Shown here piece after piece: positions 11,475-23,019 of a stretch of 64,000 nt of DNA. Source of the DNA: Haberlea rhodopensis (lineage: Eukaryota > Streptophyta > Magnoliopsida > Lamiales > Gesneriaceae); assembly GCA_907163345.1 (NCBI GenBank), contig CAJQUN010001075.1, forward strand, positions 1-64,000, given 5' to 3'. Made by a program: the position numbers and the translations under genes. The notes under the pieces are model-generated. The model worked only from the letters and a program-made list of their open reading frames with translations, had not been told where the DNA came from and made no database searches. Numbering within the stretch: the first letter of the stretch is position 1; every line of letters starts with the position of its first letter.

Positions 11475-12009
11475 CATTCCTTCTCGGGATATGTCCTTCT
11501 CGGGACATGCCCTTCGCAGGATATGCCATTCTCGGGACATTTCCTTCCCTGGAAATATCACTCTCTCAAAATCTCCTTCTCGGGACATGCCCTTCACGGG
11601 ATAGGCCCTTCTCTGGATGTGCCCTTCTCGGCACATGCCCTTCACGGGATACGCCCTTCTCGGGACATGCCCTTTCGCGAGAGATGCTCTTCCCGGTACA
11701 TTTCCTTCCATAGAAATACCACTCTCTAGATATGTCCTTCTCGGGACATGCCATTCTCGGGATATGCCCTTCACGTGATATGCCCTTCTCGGGACATGCC
11801 CTTCGCATGAGATGCCCTTCTCGGGATATTTTATTCTCGGGATATGCTCTTCTCGGGACATGCCCTTCGCGGGAGATGCCCATCTCAGGACATTTCCTTC
11901 CCTGGTAATACCACTCCTTGGATATGTCATTTTCGGGACATGTCCTTCTCGGAATGTGTCCTTGCCCTTCTCGGGCCATGGCCTTCTCGAGATATGCCTT
12001 CTCGGGATA
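11475..12009. repeat. 16-bp minisatellite, about 33 units
   Basis: Tandem array of a 16-bp unit, consensus CTCGGGACATGCCCTT, with frequent alternation of CTCGGG and C(A/G)CGGG starts and GACATGC/GATATGC middles. One 17-bp unit occurs near 11670 and irregular units occur at the right end. A diverged four-unit block (CTCGGGACATTTCCTT, then CCCTGGAAATATCACT and relatives) recurs near 11530, 11692 and 11884, giving a higher-order period of 10-12 units. The long ORFs on both strands over this stretch come from the stop-poor repeat and are not genes. Confidence 0.9.
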
Positions 12010-13588
12010 GATAAAGATTATAATTTAATTCAAGTATTATTCTTAAATTTATTATCTAGATTTAACAGGGATCAATTATGTTTTTTTTCTATATTTAGTA
12101 TGACGATTAAAAATGTTAGGATGAAGCAAATTGTGTATGTTAATTGTAAGTTGTACCATGTGTTAAATTTGATGATGACGTGTAGTACAAATTCCCTTTG
12201 AATTATATCTCATAACATTATTATTTAAATTATAAATAATTAGTTAAATGGACTATAGTCTGTTACAGTTGTGTTGATAAAAAAAAAAAGTTTAAAGAAA
12301 GTTTGTCTATATTGCAAAGAAAATTTCAATTTAATATGGAAACGGAGATGTCCAGTATTTTATACCGAATGTGTGATAAAAAAAAAAAAAGCGAACCCTA
12401 TTTGTTATCATTTACCATCTAAAAAGAAATTAAAACATGTCCGACAGTAAATGATTTTAGCTTCACTTTTTATTGGGAGTAGACAAAAAAAAAAAAGCAT
12501 GCGATAACCAGACGATATTTTTTGTTAGAAAATTTAAGGAAATTAACGATTACCTGTATAATGATCACATATAAATTTAGTAAAAATATTTACAATTAAT
12601 TTGAAACAAAATGTTCAAAACGAGGCAGTTCCTTAATGCCGCTGTTCGACCTCTCTATTGTATGTGCAGCCGGTCTACGTACATTTCCCCCCCATTTTCT
12701 GATTACTAAATAATTTATAGAATTTAGCATAATTATTAATCGAATTTATAGAATTTCATGAGCTCGAGTTAATCATGATGGAAACTTGGAGATGGAAAAA
12801 CAATCACTTTAAAGAAGAGGAGAGAATAATATAAAGAACACTTCAATCTTTTGAAATATTTTATAAAATTATTCAGGTCAATATGCCACTTATTTTATTG
12901 CATTTAAAAAACATTAATAAGAGATGGACTATGCCAAAACCTCTTAAAAATGTAAAATATAAGTTGCAGTATCAAGTACAATAACACTTATGCAGAAAAC
13001 GACTACATGGCAACCAAAATGAATAACAACAATATGACTAAGGATAACAATGAATCCATTTTTTTTATGTCGAGCCCTTAGATTGTATGTCTGTAGCCCT
13101 CAGTGGTGCAAGTGGCACCACCATAACCTCATCCTCGTCATCAGTATCCGAGCATCTATGTTCCTTAGACTTCTCAAGATCACGATGCCCCTGATATTAT
13201 TTGGTCCATTAAGCCATCACAAATGAGTTCATTTATGGATCATCGAACACTTTGGACGATCCAATTATTCCAATTGACATGACCACGAGAGGATTCAACT
13301 AAATTTTTATGTAAGGCTCATGGTTTTTTTGGGCCCATCCTTAAAAAAACTCGATTTTTTATTATTTAAAAAACTTGATTTAATTAAGGGATGATTATCC
13401 ACGCTCATCGACTTTGACCTATTTACAGAAAGTTCCCATCGACTTTGAAAATTACAGAGACCTCTCATGCCCTTAGTAAAATTAACGGTCGCCACAAAAA
13501 CCTCCCCTAACTTTTATTGAAAATCCCAAATTGCCCTGGTCAACTTTGACCACTATTTTGACCTAAATTTTTAGAATTAAAGTTTAAA
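12010..13588. other. AT-rich intergenic, no clear gene
   Basis: Poly(A)/poly(T) runs and AT-rich sequence. A short stretch at 13080-13190 could encode on the minus strand an acidic peptide containing SDTDDEDEVMVVPLAP. It has no start, splice sites or recognisable family and is flanked by stops, so it is at most a gene or transposon fragment. Confidence 0.45.
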
Positions 13589-13597
13589 CGCAATATA

Positions 13598-14892
13598 GGG
13601 GATAATACCTGATATGGTCCCTCTTGTTTGCACACATTTCCGATTTAGTCCATCTTGTTTGCACTGACCTGATTTAGTCCTTCTAGTTTTCTAATTTGTC
13701 CCAAATCAGTCCTAACCGTTAAATGCACCATTAAAACTAACGAAAATGACTGAATCGGGTCACTTAAAACTTCAGGGACTGAATCGAGAATTGATACAAA
13801 CATTAGGGATTGACTCAGGTCATTAAAAAGATTGTGTGAATTAATTCTTTCGATTTTTAATTATTATAGCAATTAATATGGATATTTTATTTATAATTTT
13901 GGCAATTTTTGTAAAATTATTTTATTTAAATAATGATATAATATATTAATTTTTCATAAAATCATTTTTCCACTCAAACAAACAAAAGAAAAATCAATAT
14001 CATATTAATATACAAATATATTTTGATGACTAGTTTATTTATTAAATAAGATATATTTTTTATTTTATTAAATTATGTCTATCAGATGTGTCATCAATTT
14101 ATAAAAAAATTATTTCATTTTTGATAAATTAAATAAATTTTGTTATAAATTAATGACATTTTTTATAATTATTTAAATTACGATATAATATATACTACTA
14201 CTTCTACTATAAGTACCATAATCGGGCCGCTTGAGGCACTCTTTATTGTGTGCTCTGAGGAACTCCTGGTTAGAAGTAAATTCTACATTTTTCACAAGAT
14301 GATTTAAATAATTATAAAAATATCATCAATTTATAAAAAAATTATTTAATTTATCAAAAAGTATTTAATTTATCAAAAAGAAAATAATTTTTTAATAAAT
14401 TGATGAAACATCTGATAGACATAATTTAATAAAATCAAAAATATATCTTGTTTAATAAGTAAACTAATCATCGAAATATATTTTGTATATCAATGTGCTA
14501 TTGATTTTTCTTTTGTTTTGTTTGAGTGAAAAATGATTTTATGTAGAATTTAATATATTATATCATTATTTAAATATAATAATTTTACAAAAAATTGCCA
14601 AAATTATAAATAAAGTATCCATATTAATTACTTTAATAATTTACAGAATTAAGTCACTCAATCTTTTTAATGACCCGAATCGGTCCCTAATGTTTGCATC
14701 AATTCCCGATTCAGTCTCTAATGTTGTAAGTGACCCGATTCAGTCATTTTCGTTAGTTTTAGCGGTGCATTTAACGGTTATGACTGATTTGGACAAATTA
14801 GAAAACTAGAAGAACTAAATCGGGTCAGTGCAAATAAGAGAGACTAAATCGGGAATGTGTGCAAACAAGATGGACCATTTCATGTATTACCC
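13598..14892. mobile_element. Foldback (long-TIR) element, Mutator-like
   Basis: A 1295-bp inverted-repeat element: arms of about 590 bp (13598-14190 and 14300-14892) pair across a spacer of about 110 bp. The left end starts GGGGATAATACCTGATATGG. The right end, reversed, reads GGGTAATACATGAAATGG. Flanking it is a 9-bp direct repeat CGCAATATA at 13589-13597 and 14893-14901, the duplication length expected for Mutator-like elements; a 8-bp reading is also possible. There is no coding sequence. The arms are clearly diverged, so the insertion is old. Confidence 0.85.
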
Positions 14893-14901
14893 CGCAATAT
14901 A

Positions 14902-15540
14902 GCCTAATCTCACCCTACAGTTAACGAGACAGCAATTCATTGGATATTGATCTCTAGTCCCGCTAATAGTTACAAATTAAATGTGGACCCAATTGATACT
15001 GATTTTTTGAATGTACGAATACTCACGTGACTCAAGCTATTGCCCGCCCAATCTAGTGTGGGTTTACATCTCTCTCGCACTCTATCTATCTATCTATCTA
15101 TCCTAATGCTTGGTGGGTTTGTATTCCTGGAAATATCAAAATATTTTTACTTCTCTCAAAATATTTGTTTTCTTTTAAATAGGAAAAAAATAAAAAAATT
15201 TAACCAAACTGCATGTTTGAACATACCAATGAAAACTACATTTAAGTTGCATTTGATGAATGAATCGTATTTAACAATGTCTTTGAGATGATTTCAATAA
15301 TTAGAAATTTAAAATATTTTGGTACTTTTTTAAAAAAATATCTCAAAATTAAAAATGATGAATTTGAAACCCGTGGATTTCAAATTAGTTAAATAATTTG
15401 AATAGATTTATATTAAGCATTATAAATCCAAATCTATCAAATCTTTTGATCCAAACGGAGCCTTAGTTATTAAATAATATGTAACACGAATAAATATTAT
15501 GCATATAAAATCAATATGATTATATATGAGTATATGTACT
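14902..15540. other. Intergenic with (CTAT)n microsatellite
   Basis: No gene. A (CTAT)5 tract lies at 15082-15102, followed by AT-rich sequence leading into the CYCD3 upstream region. Confidence 0.5.
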
Positions 15541-15650
15541 CTAATCGCCCAGAGTAGCTTGTTCTATAGTGATATCAATAGCCCACATTTTTAAGATGGT
15601 CTCAGTTCGAGATCCAATATTGCGACAATCCCTCCCAAAATGTTTTTTTT
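15541..15650 (-). repeat. Possible SINE fragment
   Basis: On the minus strand a GGATCTCGAACTGAGACC block resembles the B-box region common to plant tRNA-derived SINEs. Only one box is convincing. It lies about 300 bp upstream of the CYCD3 start. Confidence 0.3.
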
Positions 15651-15958
15651 TAAAAAAAAAAGTATATGTATTTTGTTTATAAAAAAAATATATTTGATAT
15701 AAAAAAGTAAATAATAGAAAATGTACAATTAATTGGGGGGAACCGGGGAAGCATGCTGTACTACTAATTAAAAGAGGCCACGGCACCAAATCCCACAAAG
15801 CAAAAATCAGCAATAAAAATACAATCTTTTCAAAAAGTCTGCACCTTCGTCCACTCCTCTTATTGGGATGGCGCAAAGTTCATATCTATGCCTCTCTTTC
15901 TCTTTACTTATTTGACTATAATGAATGCAGACCTTGGAACTCTTCTTCTTGGAAGAAG

Positions 15959-17375
15959 ATGACTTCTCATCAACTAAACGCTCCTTTGACTCTTGATTCT
16001 TTGTATTGTGAGGAGGAGCAATGGGATAATAATGGAGAAGTGATTGAAAATAACCCAAAAGGTTTTTTTGCAGAAGAAGGGGAGAGCTTTGTAGACTACC
16101 ATAACTTGAAACTTACACCTTTTGTTGAGTTGTTGGAGCATAATGAGTTACGGGAAGATGAAGAGTTGAGCGCTTTACTGCTTAGAGAGCAGGAAATTGA
16201 ACTGTACAAAGGATTTGAGGAAATCCCCCAATCTTTGGCTAAGGATAGGTGTGAGGCGGTGGAGTGGATGCTAAGGGTCGTTGGATTTTACTCATTTTCT
16301 TCTCTGACTGCGATTCTCGCAGTTAACTATTTGGATAGGTTTTCGTGTAGCTTTCAGTCCCACAGAGAGAAGCCATGGATGGTTCACCTTGCTGCCGTGG
16401 CTTGTCTTTCGTTGGCTGCCAAAGTTGAGGAGACCCAAGTTCCCCTTCTTTTAGACCTCCAAGTATGTGTAAGAAGAATCACATATTATGCTTAATTTAT
16501 TTTTCCTTTATTCTGCTAAATTAACCTTTTTTTTTTCATCTGATTAGATTTGAATTTTGATTCGACTTTTATTTTTAGGTGGAGGAGTCAAAGTATGTAT
16601 TCGAGTCAAAAACCATTCAGAGAATGGAGATTCTGATTCTTTCTACTCTTAAATGGAAGATGAATCCTGTCACCGCACATTCATTTCTTGAGTACTTTTC
16701 ACGGAGACTAGGATTTAGTAGCCATCTCTGTAAGGACTTCATCAACAGATGCCAGTGTCTGCTTCTCTCTGTCATTTCTGGTAATAATTATGATTCGAGC
16801 TACATCTTTTAACTCCAATTTTCATGAATGGATGTTAGATTAAAATTGTCCTTTTTGGGCTCTTTTTTGTGACATTATAATGTAAAATAACCTGCAGATT
16901 GTAGATTCATGTCTTGTTTGCCTTCTGCATTGGCCACTGCCACAATACTATATGTTTTTAGCAGTGTCGAGCCAAGCATTGGGGTGCAATATCAAGATAA
17001 GCTAGTAAGCATTCTTGGAACAAACAAGGTATAAGATACGTAGATTCTTTCTTCTTATTCTCCCATAACTTGGTTGAAATATTCCTCAAATCCAAGAATC
17101 ATTATTTAACCCAGTGATCCTAAAAATTGATACAGGAAAAAGTTGAACACTGCTGCAGGCTGATACAAGATGTAGCCACCAGTATACACTTCTTCTCAAG
17201 GAACAAAAGAAAGTTTGGATCTTTGCCGGGGAGTCCCAAAGGAGTAATGGATGTTACATTCAGCTTCCAAAGTTCTAATGATTCGTGGGCAGAGGCAAAA
17301 AGTCCTTCGGTTTCATCCTCACCAGAGCCTTTGTCCAAGAAAATCAAATCTAATCCTACTTCCTTCCTTAATTAA
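15959..17375 (+). CDS. CYCD3: D-type cyclin, CYCD3 class
   Basis: G1 cyclin that activates CDKA and drives phosphorylation of the retinoblastoma-related protein in the nucleus. Four exons with GT-AG introns: 15959-16462, 16579-16780, 16898-17028, 17136-17375, giving 358 codons, normal for CYCD3. The LxCxE RBR-binding motif is LYCEE near residue 16. The cyclin box begins with RCEAVEWMLRV and includes LAVNYLDRF, AAVACLSLAAKVEET and VFESKTIQRMEILILSTLKWKMNPVT across exons 1-2. The C-terminal cyclin fold follows in exons 2-4. The tail is serine/proline-rich and ends LSKKIKSNPTSFLN, suggesting a PEST-like, phosphorylated, unstable protein. ATG 15959 is chosen because MTSHQLNAPL begins a typical short CYCD3 N-terminus and the upstream in-frame sequence lacks an ATG. 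Assignment to subclass D3 is confident; the paralogue number is not. Confidence 0.93.
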
Positions 17376-17572
17376 TTTGAATTTTTCACAAGGATTAGAG
17401 AGCAATTTTATATTTTTGTTGAATAATAAGTGTATGAATCTGATGTTAAATGCCCGTCATCTTTGCAATTCAATCCCATATCCATCTTCATATAAAAGTA
17501 TCATCACATTTGAAGCAGGGCCAGGGGTCGTCTCTCTCTCTCTCATATATATTACCCATATATAATAAGAGG

Positions 17573-17610
17573 CGTAATGGTTACTGTTCCCATGAACAGT
17601 AACCATTACG
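17573..17610. repeat. Perfect 17-bp hairpin
   Basis: CGTAATGGTTACTGTTC, four bases, then its exact reverse complement ending at 17610, about 200 bp past the CYCD3 stop. It could fold in RNA or be the palindromic end of a MITE. No T-run follows directly. Confidence 0.75.
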
Positions 17611-17663
17611 TCACTTCTTTTACTTTTTTATTTTAAAATCTTTTTATTTCCTTTTTCATTTAT

Positions 17664-18282
17664 TTTTTTTTTATTTTGTATTTTTTATAAAATATTCGGT
17701 ATGATGAATTTCTGGTAGATCACATATCGTCGATTTTGCTTGTTTATGTGCATTTTGATTTTTTTCTTACCTACGATCCATTGCTAATATGTGGTATTAC
17801 CTATTTACTTTTGTTCTGATGTTTGGCACCAAATATTCCCTTAATATATAAGGAGATTATATCAAACCCCTTGACCCAACAGTGCATCCATCTTATCTCA
17901 ATTTTTAAAATTTAAAATGTTAATTTTTTTTTTAGAAAAAAACTTTTTGATTTTGTCAAGTATGAATTTCAAAAAACAGATAGTTCAAAATAGATTTTTC
18001 TCGTGGCAAACTTTAATAATAATTTTTATATGAACTTATTTAAAAAAAAAGAGTTTAAAATAAGTTTTCGTTGTGGCAAACTTTAATAATATTTTTTTAT
18101 AAAATATTCGGCATTATGAATTTTTGGTAGATTATAGGTCGTCAGTTTTGCTTGTTTGTATACATTTTCAGTTTTGGCTTAACTACGACCCGTTGCTAAT
18201 ATGTGATTGTTCTCGATTACCTTTGTTATGGTGTTTGACATCAAATTTTCCCTTCATGTATAAGGAAATTATATCAAAAAAA
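17664..18282 (+). repeat. Diverged direct duplication
   Basis: Two segments of about 210 bp (17664-17870 and 18080-18282) share many blocks, such as TATAAAATATTCGG, TTTTGCTTGTTT and TAAGGA(G/A)ATTATATCAA, with about 20-25% divergence by eye. The AT-rich sequence between them also contains a duplicated GTGGCAAACTTTAATAAT. It lies downstream of CYCD3 and is noncoding. Confidence 0.6.
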
Positions 18283-20084
18283 TTAGAAAAATTAAATTAT
18301 GATAATTATATATTACTTGTTTGATAATAATTTGGGACGTCACATTTACATTCATAATTTGTCAGAAAGTATATAAATAATTATAAAAGTAAGATGATTC
18401 ATTAATCTTGAGGCCATAGCAAGTAATAAGAGCAATATCCTAAAATAACAATGTAACTACAACAATAAATATAAACTATAATTCTAGCCATCGTCATTTT
18501 GAAAACTCTTGCGAACAACTTTTGATTGGTTTTTTTGAGCTCGTTGAGATTTACTTTTATTGTGATTGATGTAATCTACTACTGCACTTTCGTAGATGAC
18601 TTTTGTTTAGAGAGTCTATTGGGCCCTACAAGGATATCATATGCCAACTATTGCTATGGTGTACTGTTAGGGAATACTTCTTTTTACTCAAACCTATTTG
18701 ATTTTATATACATACGATTATGTATGTTCAATGCGTATGAACCATCTTTTTATTCTCTAAAACTGTCTGTTGAACTTGTGTCGGACGCTTTGTTGGATAT
18801 ATATACCAGGTTATAAGCTCACTGGCACCGCGCCTTGTGCTGTGCCAAATTAACTAGTGCCAAATTAACTAGTATATATATATGTTTGAAGGGTGGGGCA
18901 TGTAAATCTTGCTGGGTCTATTTAGAGGCAGAAATGGTTGGCATTTTATTTGGGTTGAAGCCAATGAGTTGTGCATAAAATATGTCTTCATTTCATTATC
19001 TATTGTTTGGATTATGGTAATAACAAATTGTCTTACTTGTAAGTTGCTAATAATTGCATCTATCCTATCTAGAAAGCCTATGCGTCACATTAAAATATTT
19101 AAGCAGTATCATTATAATTATCCTATGAATTAAAATATGTTACCTAAATAAATTCTATATTTTATATATGCACGCACAAACATTATTGCTACTGGTTAGA
19201 TATATACGACATATTATTATGTAGTTGGGAGGGAGAAATTGTTTATATTGAAAGGCGTCGGGCATTTAAATGGGAGAAAGGGAGCGTTTGCATGTGAGGG
19301 GGGAAAGAACTAATTATCGGCCACTGGGGATTTTGCAATATCTCATTATAAATTTTACAAACACTGTCATATGTGTGCCATTTTCTCTATTCCCAGGGTT
19401 TACCTAGCTAGCTACTTGGGTTAGCATTTTTTTCTTCTTTTATGAACATCTATCAATAAATCATTTGAGAATTTCTTTCCAAAAAAAAAAAAAAAATTCT
19501 TACAGTGTATGTAAAATGGGTGTGGACAAAATATTTTTTAATATAATAATGCAAAGAGAGGTATGAAATGTGGGCTAAATATTTCTTGAAATATCTTACC
19601 TTGTATGTTTTAAATTATTAATCATTAACTCGTTTTATTTTTAAAAAAATACACTACAAAATTGAATCTGTTAGCATTTTGAAGGCTACGAAAAGAGAGG
19701 TATTGAATGTTGAAAATGGAGCACATCATGTTTTGATTTTGGCCAAAACATCTTTCGTTTATTGCCTTTTGGTAGGTAGAACACTAGACTTTATGTTTTC
19801 CAACCCATTGAATTAAAGAACAAAATACAAGTCTGGGGACATTAATTTAATATATTATTTTATATAATATATGAGGATTCATTATTAAATTTACTTAGGG
19901 ACGTACTTCTTCAATATAAAATAGACTATAAACACTACATATATTGTAAATTACTTTTTTGATATTGTGTTATATATATATATATATATAGTTGAACTAC
20001 TACAATTATAATCACAACAAACCAACACTAACAAAAGTACAAAGTAATTAAATTAAACTATAAAAAATATAGATAAATACCTAC
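18283..20084. other. AT-rich intergenic, no gene seen
   Basis: No ORF with family or splice support. It contains a run of A residues near 19480 and a (TA)n tract near 19970-19990. Confidence 0.5.
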
Positions 20085-20175
20085 ATACATGATACTAGAA
20101 TCCAAGACCTCTTTTAAAATTGAGGATTTTGACGCCTCCCGCTTTGCTACTAGGCCAAGTGATCTCAACATAAAT
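20085..20175 (-). repeat. tRNA-derived SINE fragment
   Basis: On the minus strand TGGCCTAGTAGCAAAGCGGG resembles a Pol III A box. About 35 bp later, GGTCTTGGATTCTAGTATC resembles a B box. Order and spacing fit a plant tRNA-related SINE head. The 3' tail and target duplication were not resolved. Confidence 0.5.
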
Positions 20176-20589
20176 GTATATTATAAATCCACGCATATTT
20201 ATATATTTTACACCGTAAAAACATAAATCTGATAGGACAACAATGAAAAGAGTTGGTTCTAGTTTCCCTCTGCTCATTCTTTTGACCTAGTGTGCATATG
20301 TATTAAAGCTTTTGCCTTTTCCTTTTTTAATTTTCTGCTTTGTTTAGATCCAGAATCTATTAAAGGAAAAGAAAAAAAAGTGAGCCTACTCAAAATTGGT
20401 TTTCACTGAAATTATTAGATAGATTTAAAATAATTATTAATCCCAAAAGATATCTAAAATGTGGGTTACTATCGTAAAATAAATAATCAAAATAAGCGTA
20501 AGTTGATTGGAGTTTAGTCGTTTTGCGAGGTTCCAAACAAAGGATTAATGATAGAGTCTGGAATTAAAATTTAAAAAAAAAGAATGTAA
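20176..20589. other. Intergenic, nothing seen
   Basis: AT-rich sequence between the SINE fragment and the target duplication of the Mutator-like element. Confidence 0.5.
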
Positions 20590-20598
20590 AAATAGTTT

Positions 20599-22984
20599 GG
20601 GAAAATTTCGGGCCGGTACCATTTGGTAAAAGATTTTTCAGCCCAGTCACCCCAAAAAAAATTCTTTCAACAAGGTCCACTTTTTGTCAAAATGACCAAA
20701 ATAGTCTTCTGTCTTCCTTGAATCACACCCTTCAACCCCAAAACCCTAGTCTCCAATCCTCACACCAGCCACATGTCCCAACCACCAACGCTAGTCGTCG
20801 AAAGTTGTCGCTCCTCCCATGGCGTCGGAGATCGCGCACTGGTCACGAAGAAACGAAAACAAAAATGTTGTGCAAGAAGACAAAATCATCTCATTCTTCT
20901 GTTTATCATCTATTTACCGATTGATTTTGTTTTATATTTCAATTTTTTTGTAATGATTGTTTGTAGATTTTTAATCTGAAACGTAAAAGTATAATGTATT
21001 TGAGATTCTGTCAATTGGTTGAATGAAAATTTTATATTTATTATGAATTTCAATTTTATTGTAATGATTTTAGTAGAATTTTAATGTAAAACTCAAAACT
21101 ATAATGTATTTGAGATGTTCGATCAATTGTTTGAATGAAAATTTGAGAATGTAATGAAATTGAAACCATTGGTGCATGTAATTTACATGCACCGACAACT
21201 AATGAGTCTATCGGTGCATGTAATTTACATGCACCGATAGACTAAGTGGTGCATGTAATTTACATGCACCAACAATTAATGAGTCTATCGGTGCATGTAA
21301 TTTACATGCACCGATAGGTCTAAAGGTGCATGTAATTTTTCCACAAATATACAGTAGAATGGATTGGACTGATAAACTATCACAGTGCCTCTAGTTTACA
21401 TATTACTACGAAAGCCCTTGTTTTTTCTGTTCAAAATTAGTTGCAGCCAGAGGTTGAAAACCCTATCACCATAAAAGAGAAGGTAGAGAAGAAAAGAAGG
21501 AATAATGGAGAAGTCGGGATCCTCGAATAAAGATTTTTGAAATAATAATATATTACATACATGTCTTAATTTTTAAGTGTTATTTATGAATGTCTTTAAC
21601 ACTTACTGTATGAAATTATTTGATATGTAATTTGAGAGCCAATGCAAATATTGAGTCTACCGATGCATGTAATTTACATGCACCGATAAACTATCGGTGC
21701 ATGTAAATTACATGCACCGGTAGACTAGCGGTGCATGTAATTACATGCACCTATAGACTAGCGGTGCATGTAATTACATGCACCGATAAACTAGAGCGCA
21801 TGTAATTTACATGCATCGCTATATGTTGCTTGTTTGTTGATCTTGTAACAAATTAAATATACAATATATTATTTTATAAATTAAATTTTTATTATGGATA
21901 AATTAAATTTTTATTATGGATGAGTATATAATATATGATAAATTATTGAATAATCAAATAACAAAAGTATATTATTTTTCAAATGATAATATATTACACC
22001 AACATATCTTAATTTTTAAGTGTTATTTGTGACCGTCTTTAACAATTATTGTATGATACTTATTTATTATGTAATTTGAGAACTAATGCAATTATTGAGT
22101 CTACCGGTGCATGTAAATTACATGCACCGGTAGACTAGAGGTGCATGTAATTACATGCATCGGTAGACTACCGATGCATGTAATTACATGCACCGATAGA
22201 CTAGAGGTGCATGTAATTACATGCACCGGTAAACTAGGGCGCATGTAATTACATGCACCACATGAATACATTTTTTTAATGTAATGAAATTTGTTTCATA
22301 TTTTAATTTGATTCAATCTTGTTGCCTTTGCAGATTACAGTTCTGAAAGTGAACAGCATGTGTTGCAGATCATATAAGAAGAAACTGAAGAAAAAATTAC
22401 TAAAACTTGATGGTAATTGGTACGAATTACAATTTTAATTTCATCCATTTTTATCAATGATTTAATTTTTATTCAAACTTTTTTCTACAGGGGTTTGTCG
22501 ATCTCCATTGATCTAGAAAATGATCATGTTTTAGTCAGAGGCAGAGTTGATTCAAATTTGTTGCTGAGAACAATTGAGAAACTGGAAAAAATGCAGAAAT
22601 TCTCCACTTCAATCGAAACTCCACAAACTGCAAATCGCATACTTACGAAGAATTCAAACCCTACAGAAACGTGACTGGTAAATGCCCACACGACACCAAA
22701 AATCGTGCTCGACAGAACAATGGCCACAGATTTGAAAAAGAAGAAGAAGAGCATAAATGCGAAGACTACGTTCCTCTACAAATCGAACAATCTGCCATTG
22801 AGAAAATGGATTAATTAGATTAGGGGTGTTTAAGTCATAAAAATGGATTAATTTGATTAGGGTTTCATAAAATAGACTTATGTGAAAGATATTTTTTAAA
22901 AGATGTATTTAGTTGAAAGAAGAGTTTTTAGGGTGATTTAGTTGAAAGATGTTTTAAAAAGTGGTGCCTTCTTGTAATTTCCTC
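20599..22984. mobile_element. Non-autonomous Mutator-like element with palindrome arrays
   Basis: A 2386-bp element flanked by a perfect 9-bp target duplication AAATAGTTT (20590-20598 and 22985-22993). Its ends are imperfect inverted repeats over 80 bp or more: left GGGAAAATTTCGGGCCGGTACC, right (reversed) GAGGAAATTACAAGAAGGCACC, both followed by an ATCTTTCAACTAAAT-like block or its variant. No transposase is visible. It holds three clusters of self-complementary repeats and a direct duplication of about 130 bp (21534-21660 and 21985-22103) preceding clusters 2 and 3. Short ORFs at 20718-20924 and 22417-22674 might be captured host exons but are not recognisable. Confidence 0.8.
21171..22260. 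repeat. Three arrays of a 21-23 bp palindrome (14 copies)
   Basis: The unit is the half-site GGTGCATGTAA joined to its reverse complement TTACATGCACC, separated by 10-20 bp linkers such as GATAGACTA. Arrays: 21171-21338 (4 full copies plus a half), 21661-21819 (5) and 22104-22260 (5). The palindrome is conserved while linkers and flanks drift: several changed bases are matched by the compensating change in the other half-site, although some copies keep a mismatch. Each copy contains the CATGCA/TGCATG core of the plant RY element on both strands. Confidence 0.9.
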
Positions 22985-23019
22985 AAATAGTTTTACCAGT
23001 GGTGGTAAATAAGATGAAC

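Noticed and set aside
11388..11979. Long overlapping ORFs on both strands (up to 180 codons) reading repeated REGHVPRR-like peptides
   Set aside because: They are produced by the stop-poor 16-bp minisatellite. Repeat period, presence on both strands and lack of any family argue against genes.
18526..18816. 96-codon ORF downstream of CYCD3
   Set aside because: Hydrophobic, AT-rich, no family, no promoter or splice support; expected by chance in such sequence.
20718..20979. Possible captured exon (SRRKLSLLPWRRRSR-like) in the Mutator-like element
   Set aside because: Two overlapping frames are equally open and neither is recognisable, so I do not call a captured gene.
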